Shown here: positions 5,818 to 11,243 of the stretch, piece by piece | How positions within the stretch are numbered: position 1 is the stretch's first letter | How the letters are laid out: each line of letters begins with the position of its first letter | NCBI GenBank assembly: GCA_017643965.1 | Contig: JAEPMM010000055.1 | Span: forward strand, 1-12,203 | Direction: 5' to 3' | Length of the DNA: 12,203 nt | From: Marinobacter sp. | GTDB lineage: Bacteria; Pseudomonadota; Gammaproteobacteria; Pseudomonadales; Oleiphilaceae | The notes under the pieces: generated by a model | The model's database searches: none | Told to the model about the DNA's origin: nothing | Seen by the model: only the letters and a program-made list of their open reading frames with translations | Made by a program: the position numbers and the translations under genes

Positions 5818-7175
5818 CTATCCCGGAACCAGGCGACTTACCAGAACCGTGAGTTCGTGCTTGTAAGGATAGGCGTCACTCATCAGCACCCGGACTCGAC
5901 GGGTATTGCGGATGATGACTGCGCCAACCTTGATCAGCTTCAGTCGCAGATTGCCAGCACTCATTCGTTCGAAGGGTGTCTTTTTCAGGTGCGCTCGTAA
6001 TCGCTCGAACAGGGTGTAAGCGAAGCCGGACAAGATCAGCCGCCATTGATTGGTCCACCACCGGACGCTCGATGTTCGATCCGCGAACAGGTACAACTGC
6101 TGATCCTTGATCCGGTTTTCCATATCGCCTCGGGCGCAGTACTGCTCGTAGTAGAGCTTGAAGCCGTCATCGTAGCGGGAGCTGATGACGAAGCGAGGGT
6201 TGGAACCCAGCTCGCCTTCTTCCAGGCGGGCCACCACCCAGCGAGGGAACTTCCAGGAACGCGCCTGATAGCGGAATCGGTAAACGGCAGAGACTTTTTC
6301 ACCGACTTTCTGGTGCGTGTCCCGGACCAGTCGTGAAGGCGCTTCCACATCCTTGAGCAACCGGCTGTTCTTGCTGATGCCGACCAGGTAATCCACATTA
6401 TTCCGGTCGCACCAGCTCAATAGGCGAGGCCGATAGAAGCCACTGTCACCTCGGAACACGATGCGTGTATCGGGCCAATATTGCCGGATGAACTTTACCA
6501 GCAGGGCCAGAATGGCCCAGCTGTGGCGGCTGTCACTGCGGCTGCTGGTGCGCAGGTAGCTCACCAGCAGGTGACGGCCGCAGAACACGTACAGCGGAAA
6601 GTAGCAGTGGTGGTCGTAATAAGCGTTAAAGAACTTGCCGGGCTGGTCGCCATGAACGGGGATATCGGTACCGTCAAATCCAGCACGATTTCCTTCGGCG
6701 GTGTCTCGTGCTGTTCGATGAAATGCTGCCACAGCAATTCGTGGGCCTTGACCACCGACTGACGGGTTACTTGCTGCTCCATTCGGCAGAGCGTGGACTT
6801 GCCGGCCAAGTCGCGCTCTTTGCCGACCGCGGTTTGCAGAGCCTGATCAAAACGCAGCGCTTCATGATCGTTCAGATCTTCGTATCCTGCAGCCACGCCG
6901 AAGACCCGTTGCCGAGTCATGGTTTCCAGCTTGTGGCGAACCAGCACTGGATTCCGTGAATCGTTAAGCACCGAGGCCAGGCGCTGAGTCAGACGGTGCT
7001 GTTTGTCGACTTCCCGAAGCAGGAGCAACCCTGCATCGGAGGTGATATGACCACCGGAGAAATCGGCTTCAATTTGGCGGCGAGAGAGTGGCGAGAAGGT
7101 CAGTTTTTCAGGTAACATTTTGGATAGCGGCTGTTGGTTCAGTGGTGATGGTGTAAGGTCCTGAAACCATAGCAC
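5818..7175 (-). pseudogene. IS1380-family transposase, one-base frameshift
   Basis: The N-terminal frame (7175 to 6561) reads as IS1380 transposase: IEADFSGGHITSDAGLLLLREVD, then the dimerisation/DNA-binding region. At 6675-6676 the coding sequence reads GAT TTG ACG where an intact family member would have GAT TTn GAC GGT ACC GAT, so one base is missing. Beyond it the -strand frame ending at 5818 continues with GTDIPVHGDQPGKFF, FRGDSGFYRP (second catalytic Asp) and YYEQYCARGDMENRIK (catalytic Glu). The GTG at 7175 is preceded at suitable distance by an AGGGAG site, whereas the internal ATG at 7118 has none. As drawn the transposase is split at its first catalytic Asp block and should be inactive, unless the missing base is a sequencing error or is bypassed by ribosomal slippage. 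Confidence 0.85.
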
Positions 7176-7211
7176 TTTCAGCCGCTCCCTTCCTCCTTAC
7201 GCTACCCTCTC

Positions 7212-7229
7212 ATGAGAAATCCGGGCTAG
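7212..7229. repeat. IS1380 terminal inverted repeat (transposase 5' side)
   Basis: Perfect 18-bp inverted match to 5653-5670. It lies just upstream of the purine-rich ribosome site region of the transposase. Confidence 0.85.
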
Positions 7230-7497
7230 GTATCCAGCTTTCCAGTCTCAGCACCTCGGCATGTTTCCCTGGCAAGTCTTCTTGCGGTGATTCGAAGGAA
7301 AACCCGTTATACAAGAGGCGCCTTGTTCAGAAACGTATACGACCGCGCTCCGGTGGCTTGATTGCGCCCCCAAAAAGCAGATCCATACCTTTAGCGTACT
7401 TAGGGTCCCGATACTCGGCCATGCGAACTGCGTCCTTTCGCGCCGCATGGAGATCAAAGAACCCAAGTGCAGCGTTTTTGGCGTTTTGAGAGTTCAT
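7230..7497 (-). pseudogene. Small minus-strand ORF of unknown family, cut by IS1380
   Basis: The minus-strand ATG at 7497 opens a 56-codon frame starting MNSQNAKNAALGFFDLHAA and ending GRIRF with a TGA at 7329-7327. In the same frame the next 32 or so codons stay open and protein-like (LLYNGFSFESPQEDLPGKHA, then EVLRLESW) right up to the IS1380 end at 7229. The TGA may therefore be a nonsense change in a longer gene, truncated by the insertion. There is no strong ribosome site before the ATG, though a TTG lies four codons upstream. I do not recognise the family; the continuation is not obvious on the far side of the element. Confidence 0.35.
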
Positions 7498-7930
7498 GAT
7501 CGAGACCAAGTTTGGGAATGTATTTTCTGAGCATAACCGAACCTGATCGTATTTTCAGCGTGGTATAGAACAAAATGTTCCGGATGCGGTCCGCATGGCT
7601 CACCCCCAGATGGTTTTGACGATTGAGCGCTAATGTTGCGCGAACCCTCTGTATTTAAGGTACCACCTCAGCTCCAATATTCGGCCCGTCCCGACTGAAT
7701 CCTGATCGATCGAGGATTCGTCGAGAATGGCCAGAAACGTCGCCACACCAACACGGTAAGTACCCGGCAGGTAATGGTGGAGAGGAGATTACAGGGCTCG
7801 ACGGTAGTCAGATAATCAAGCAGATGCGTGTTCATTGAGAGCCGCCTTGGGAATCGCTCTTCGGTTTTGTAGGGCCTCGCGTTGATTGACTACAGGCTGG
7901 CAACGGTGATGTTGGGCTTCTCCTGCCGTC
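7498..7930. other. Degenerate region with short minus-strand coding-like pieces
   Basis: No intact gene is supported here. On the minus strand several pieces in different frames look protein-like. One is an open 52-codon stretch at 7788-7633 (YRVGVATFLAILDESSIDQD, then ELRWYLKYRGFAQH, TAG at 7632-7630). Another covers about 7617-7545 (QNHLGVSHADRIRNILFYTT), and a third ends near 7816 (QREALQNRRAIPKAALNEHA). This pattern suggests one or more decayed genes with several frameshifts. None matches a family I can name. Confidence 0.3.
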
Positions 7931-8131
7931 GTGTTCAGCGCACTTGGATTTGCGGATTTTCTGATCTTAGTACGCTCAGTAGGGTGCGTTCCGCTCCACG
8001 AGTTACAGGTGGCCGGTGATACCGAAAACCTGATTGTCTCTCCCAACAAACGCCGTAGCCTCTTGGAAGAACTCGATCTTTTGCCAGACGAATGGGCGGA
8101 GGCCCTTTACGAACCAGCTGGACGCTGCTGA
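7931..8131 (+). CDS. Short hypothetical ORF, possibly a gene fragment
   Basis: A 66-codon frame whose second half (GDTENLIVSPNKRRSLLEEL, then DLLPDEWAEALYEP) has the charge pattern of a real helical protein, while the first half is hydrophobic and less convincing. No good ribosome site was found. Just past the end, another frame reads NQLDAAEELARVPLGHDYSA and stops with TAA at about 8190, so the piece may be the middle of a frameshifted gene. I cannot assign a family. It lies in the degenerate stretch between the IS1380 element and the exonuclease gene. Confidence 0.25.
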   Translation: MFSALGFADFLILVRSVGCVPLHELQVAGDTENLIVSPNKRRSLLEELDLLPDEWAEALYEPAGRC

Positions 8132-8276
8132 GGAACTGGCGCGCGTTCCATTGGGTCACGACTACTCGGCATCTTATGCAGACAGATAATCCACCGATGG
8201 CTGGCCTGTGATTCCCTTGCCCAAAAGCGTTAGACTAATTTTGTTCAATCGAGTACACAAGGCCATAAGAGAAGTA

Positions 8277-8954
8277 ATGTCCAGCAATAGCCAGAAAACC
8301 CAACACAATCTGCTTATCGTGGATCTGGAGTCCACATGCTGGGGCAGTCGTCAGACGCCCGATGGTGAGCCTCAAAGCGTCCACAACATGGAGGTGATCG
8401 AAATTGGCTGTGCACTGGCTAACCGGCAGGGGGATATTGGAAGAACCGCCTCATTCCTGATCAGACCCAAGAGACATCCCCATTTGAGCGATTTTTGCGT
8501 CCAGCTCACTGGCGTTAATCAGTCGATGGTGGATGCGGCGCCGGCGTTTCCAGAGGCTATTTCGGCCATGAACAATTGGCTGGGAGAATTGCCGGATTAT
8601 TTTGTCTGGTGCAGCTGGGGGAATTATGACAGGCAGCACTTGGAGGCCCAGAGCTTGCTAGACGGGGCCGGACCTATTATCTCCCATCGGCCGCATCTGA
8701 ATCTGAAGCGCATTTGGCGGCGCACAACCGGTCAAAAGAAAAAGAACGGGTTGAGGCATGCGCTGGCATTCCATGATCTGGCTTTCGAGGGTAACCCCCA
8801 TCGCGGGATCGACGACGCCAAAAACATCGTTCGATTGTTGCCGTTCATGGACTGGGCTTTGGAGCCTGCGATTGTAAATATGCCGGGCGCACAGAGGCTG
8901 CAAGCTCTCAAGGAATTGAGTGCTCTGGACCAAGAACTAGGGCTTTATGACTGA
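8277..8954 (+). CDS. DEDDh 3'-5' exonuclease, ERI-1/KapD-like
   Basis: A 225-aa soluble nuclease of the DnaQ-like RNase H fold. Exo I is IVDLESTCW (D16, E18), Exo II is WGNYDRQHLEAQ (D118), and Exo III is HRGIDDA (H175, D180 with the H-x4-D spacing of DEDDh enzymes). All five catalytic positions are present. The DLESTCW form, with Trp after Cys, and the early VIEIG strand are typical of ERI-1/3'hExo-type RNA exonucleases and of KapD rather than of polymerase proofreading subunits. Substrate is therefore more likely structured or short RNA, by family analogy. I prefer ATG 8277 to the in-frame GTG 8208 because the catalytic domain begins soon after, although the upstream AAGAGAAG is a weak ribosome site. 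It faces the minus-strand phosphoesterase operon convergently. No domain follows beyond a short helical tail. Confidence 0.85.
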   Translation: MSSNSQKTQHNLLIVDLESTCWGSRQTPDGEPQSVHNMEVIEIGCALANRQGDIGRTASFLIRPKRHPHLSDFCVQLTGVNQSMVDAAPAFPEAISAMNNWLGELPDYFVWCSWGNYDRQHLEAQSLLDGAGPIISHRPHLNLKRIWRRTTGQKKKNGLRHALAFHDLAFEGNPHRGIDDAKNIVRLLPFMDWALEPAIVNMPGAQRLQALKELSALDQELGLYD

Positions 8955-8998
8955 GTGTTTGGATCAATCAACGTGATGCTGATCGGTTTTTCATGTGA

Positions 8999-9178
8999 CG
9001 ACGTTCTGAACTGGCGCGTTCCGAAGATTCCGACTGGTGGTTCGTTCTGACCACCAATCAGAGCCAAGTATCCGGTGAAGGTGAAGTGGAAGCACGGTTA
9101 ATCAGTGATCACATTTGTTTGTCGAGTACTTCTCGGTTAGATACCGATGCAACAGATCTACCATCTCCCGTTTATTAA
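8999..9178 (+). other. Coding-like stretch without a start
   Basis: Between a TGA (8996-8998) and a TAA (9176-9178) 59 codons are open, with a plausible core (SELARSEDSDWWFVLTTNQS, then EGEVEARLISDHICLSS). There is no ATG, GTG or TTG near the beginning, and the second half lies antisense to the small protein gene at 9102-9362. It could be the tail of a lost gene or simply the shadow of that gene. Confidence 0.2.
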
Positions 9179-9362
9179 TGGCACCAGCCCGATGCAAAGT
9201 CTGCAGTAAGTCCTGAATATCATCGGGCTCCACCTCATCATCCGACAGGTGTGTAATGACGTCGGCAAGGTCGTCGATCGGCGTGCGCTCATAGCGAATG
9301 CCAAGCCGCCCCGCCAGGGCCAAGATGTAATCTCTCGTGCTTATCGGATCATTCTCAGACAT
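9102..9362 (-). CDS. Small helical protein, coupled to the phosphoesterase
   Basis: This 86-aa protein begins MSENDPISTRDYILALAGR and contains acidic helices (DDLADVITHLSDDEVEPDDI) followed by a more basic C-terminal helix (INKREMVDLLHRYLTEKY). I do not recognise the family, and no catalytic motif or membrane segment is seen. ATG 9362 is chosen because it sits in ATGTCTGA, overlapping the phosphoesterase stop by 8 bp. The longer frame upstream would run deep into that gene. The overlap implies translational coupling and a fixed ratio, so a role as partner or regulator of the phosphoesterase is a reasonable inference. It is the last gene of the minus-strand operon and converges on the exonuclease gene. 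Confidence 0.65.
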   Translation of the reverse strand: MSENDPISTRDYILALAGRLGIRYERTPIDDLADVITHLSDDEVEPDDIQDLLQTLHRAGAINKREMVDLLHRYLTEKYSTNKCDH

Positions 9363-10146
9363 CCTCCGGTAAAACGACGACAACCCGCCCATCGACGTTC
9401 AAAGCCTGTCCATCTCCGAGTGGAATGAGCCAAGGCCAGTCCCATCGGGTATGGCCGAATACCGTGAGCCCCTGAAAGCCCGTTATCAGCGAGAGAGCCA
9501 CATCGGGATCACCACGGCGATACGCGCGCTCCGGGTCTGTCGGCCCTTGATGGAGGAGCAGGATATCCGGGGCCTGATCAGTTACCGATTCCAGGGTGAC
9601 GACAAAGTCTTCGGTTGTCCGTCTCTGATTCCGGTGTGGATTGCCCACGATACCGCTGACACCACCGACACGCAGATCCTTCAACACCGTAACGACGTCA
9701 CCATCCAGCAGAAACGTGTTGCCTGGAGTAGCATCAATGCTCTCCATCTGATCATGGTTGCCCAATACCCCGACCACCTCCGGCGTAATCTCAGAGAACG
9801 CCTGAAATACTTCATCCACAGAGCCTGTGCCGCCTCGTTTACGGCAGTCGGGGTAGTCATACAGATCGCCGCATAGAAACACCGCATAGGGCATCGGAAT
9901 GATTCCTTGGCGAGACAACTCCATAAGCGCCTCTGCCAACGGGGCGCCTAGTAGTCGATTTTGACCACCATCCTCTCGACCTTGGAGGTCGGAGGTAAAC
10001 ACAACGGCCTTCACGTCGCCCGGCAGACCCGAGGCATAGGCACAGTAAAATGGCAGGTTATTACGGAGGGGTATACCTGCAGGGCCGCTCGTTCGATGCG
10101 GCAACGTGAAAAAAGGCTCTGGGTCGATTCGTGTGATTCTTGGCAT
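9355..10146 (-). CDS. Calcineurin-like metallophosphoesterase, variant metal site
   Basis: A 263-aa cytoplasmic protein of the calcineurin-like phosphoesterase fold, which hydrolyses phosphomono- or diesters with a two-metal centre. Visible motifs in order are TSDLQG (D53, Q55), CGDLYD (D94), GNHDQ (N130, H131), LLLHQGP (H199) and VFGHTRWDWP (H232, R234). In the family the first motif is DxH and the last GHxH. Here Gln replaces the first-motif His and Arg replaces the final His, so one metal site keeps all ligands (D94, N130, H199, H232) while the other loses two. A sibling family with a DLQG motif probably exists, so Q55 may be normal for this branch. The start is supported by AAGAGG just before the ATG. 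The gene overlaps the downstream small gene by 8 bp and follows an 81-aa acidic protein by 33 bp. The substrate is unknown. Confidence 0.85.
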   Translation of the reverse strand: MPRITRIDPEPFFTLPHRTSGPAGIPLRNNLPFYCAYASGLPGDVKAVVFTSDLQGREDGGQNRLLGAPLAEALMELSRQGIIPMPYAVFLCGDLYDYPDCRKRGGTGSVDEVFQAFSEITPEVVGVLGNHDQMESIDATPGNTFLLDGDVVTVLKDLRVGGVSGIVGNPHRNQRRTTEDFVVTLESVTDQAPDILLLHQGPTDPERAYRRGDPDVALSLITGFQGLTVFGHTRWDWPWLIPLGDGQALNVDGRVVVVLPEDV

Positions 10147-10179
10147 GCATCCTCTTAGCTCACCGCGACGACGAGCGCG

Positions 10180-10425
10180 CTATTTATCACAATCTTTAGG
10201 AGTCGGCGGCTCTCGGTCTTCCATAAACTCGTCACTGACGCCTTCCAAGTCGAAATAGTCGTCCCAAACGGGATCCGTCGGCCGCTCGTAGCGTTTGACG
10301 GAACCTTTAAGACGTTCCAGCGGGGTTAGCTCGTGGGGGATTGGCTCTGCCAGCTCGTCGGCGTGGGCCGTATGAGCATCGAGGCCTTCCAGTAGCTCTT
10401 TTTCGGTTGGGCGCTTTGTCGTCAT
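10180..10425 (-). CDS. Small acidic protein, first gene of the phosphoesterase operon
   Basis: An 81-aa, strongly acidic protein with a helical N-terminus (PTEKELLEGLDAHTAHADEL) and a proline-rich, acidic tail (WDDYFDLEGVSDEFMEDREP). GGAG nine bases before ATG 10425 fixes the start. The block LERLKGSVKRYERPTDPVW faintly recalls the C-terminal toxin-wrapping segments of some type II antitoxins, but no DNA-binding fold is evident and I cannot name a family. It ends 33 bp before the phosphoesterase, probably in the same transcript. Its promoter and operator would lie in 10426-10600. Antitoxin-like or regulatory roles are guesses from size, charge and gene order. Confidence 0.65.
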   Translation of the reverse strand: MTTKRPTEKELLEGLDAHTAHADELAEPIPHELTPLERLKGSVKRYERPTDPVWDDYFDLEGVSDEFMEDREPPTPKDCDK

Positions 10426-10463
10426 GTTGGCGTGCTCCGTGATCCTGTTCAGCAGTAATCCAA

Positions 10464-10484
10464 ATGATCAACAAGTTTGATCAT
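10464..10484. promoter_or_regulatory. 21-bp palindrome upstream of the minus-strand operon
   Basis: ATGATCAA and TTGATCAT are perfect 8-bp inverted arms around CAAGT, 39 bp upstream of the acidic-protein start. The position suits a dimeric repressor binding over the operon promoter. The best promoter match on the minus strand (TTGGAC near 10499, with a poor -10 about 17 bp further) would overlap the palindrome, but it is weak. Confidence 0.5.
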
Positions 10485-10544
10485 GGTCGCTACGAATTGT
10501 CCAACATCAATCCGATTTAGTTGCGTTTAGTAGCGCGGATTACT

Positions 10545-10576
10545 ATTAGTATTTCGCGTTACTAATTGGTACTAAT
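10545..10576. repeat. TACTAAT repeat cluster
   Basis: The heptamer TACTAAT occurs inverted at 10545-10551 and directly at 10560-10566 and 10570-10576, the last two exactly 10 bp (one helical turn) apart. The first copy is part of a near-perfect 11-bp palindrome (TACTATTAGTA, 10541-10551). Such phasing suggests protein-binding sites. The cluster lies between the minus-strand operon and the non-coding right part. Confidence 0.4.
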
Positions 10577-10682
10577 CGATCAAGTTGAACGAGTTTTATA
10601 GAACACATTGCCACTGAACGAATCACTCGAACCCAAAAAATCACTGTCTTGCGGCATCGATAGCCTGACAAGTGCTTTTCTT

Positions 10683-10793
10683 TCAAGGCCCCGCCTGAAT
10701 CCAGCATGTATCCTCTTCCCGGAATGGTATGCGAACATCCTTGAGTGTCTGAGTAACGCCTACCAGATAGTTTTCGTACCACAGATTGATCAT
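10683..10793 (-). pseudogene. Minus-strand coding remnant of unknown family
   Basis: The minus-strand ATG at 10793 opens 36 codons reading MINLWYENYLVGVTQTLKDV and then RIPFREEDTCWIQAGP before TGA. The frame is also open for about 11 codons upstream (ending EHEKFANN), back to a TAA. The composition is strongly protein-like, but there is no ribosome site and no family I can name. It is probably a piece of a larger lost gene. Confidence 0.3.
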
Positions 10794-11151
10794 GTTGTTT
10801 GCAAATTTCTCATGCTCGGTCTGAGTTTAATTTGAGGACTAAAGACATGATTAATGTCGACCTCGCTGGTGTTTGGGAGCGCCTGTCCCGTAAAGGCGTT
10901 TCTCCAGCGACCTGTGACCACACTGCAATCCCGGCCTATTAGGTTTCGAGTATCCCGAAATCGGACAGCGAAGAGGTCGTTGGCTCTTCTCATCGTTTTC
11001 GTGAGTTAACGGTAGAGCGGACTCTCTGGGAGGCTGGGAGGCTGGGAGGCTGAGTGGCAGCAGCCTCAATTTACGCGAGGCGACCTTTGTCCAGCTGCAT
11101 TTATTGTGCGGGCTAACGCTTACGTTTATCCGGATATCACCCTGGTAATCT
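10794..11151. other. Non-coding stretch with a possible degenerate fragment
   Basis: No intact gene is supported. On the minus strand at about 10912-10841 the residues GRWRNAFTGQALPNTSEVDI and the following NHVF resemble the last residues of maltooligosyltrehalose synthase (TreY), where W-R-x-x-x-x-G-x-x-L precedes a LAELF-like end. The flanking residues do not support it well. On the + strand a 31-codon ORF starts at 10848 after a GAGG, but it lies on the same DNA and may be a shadow. Confidence 0.25.
11027..11050. repeat. Three tandem copies of TGGGAGGC
   Basis: Three perfect 8-bp units run head to tail, followed by the partial unit TGAG. The copy number is low, and 8-bp units preserve no reading frame, so slippage here would be neutral in non-coding DNA. 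Confidence 0.8.
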
Positions 11152-11179
11152 TTGGATGCCTCATTTCCCGACTTATATA
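11152..11179 (+). promoter_or_regulatory. Candidate promoter for the HipA-like gene
   Basis: TTGGAT (11152-11157) and TATATA (11174-11179) are separated by 16 bp, each matching four of six consensus positions. It lies about 65 bp before the first ATG of the HipA-like gene and is the best match in that stretch. Confidence 0.3.
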
Positions 11180-11243
11180 TCAGCATAGTGGTATTTTTTA
11201 CGGTTCATCGCTAACGTAAAGTCCATCAAGATGGTTTTTAGGC

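Larger units (their letters stand above)
5653..7229 (-). mobile_element. IS1380-family insertion sequence with perfect 18-bp ends
   Basis: CTAGCCCGGATTTCTCAT at 5653-5670 is exactly repeated, inverted, at 7212-7229. This defines an element of about 1577 bp, within the usual IS1380 size range. It carries one transposase on the minus strand, interrupted by a frameshift. The bases just outside (aaaa on the left, gtat on the right) do not form an obvious 4-5-bp target duplication, so a deletion or recombination at one flank is possible. The element is otherwise end-to-end. Confidence 0.85.

Noticed and set aside
6046..6959. Plus-strand open frames inside the IS1380 element
   Set aside because: They are antisense to the clearly conserved transposase frames and have no start signals.
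8132..9025. Similar words GAACTGGCGCG at 8136 and 9008, considered as a direct repeat flanking the exonuclease
   Set aside because: Similarity is limited to about a dozen bases and does not extend, so it is probably chance.
9451..9876. 141-codon plus-strand frame
   Set aside because: It lies fully antisense to the metallophosphoesterase, whose motifs are unambiguous.
10851..11186. 111-codon minus-strand frame upstream of the HipA-like gene
   Set aside because: It is rich in Pro/Ser/Arg without pattern, crosses the tandem repeat, and has no ribosome site.
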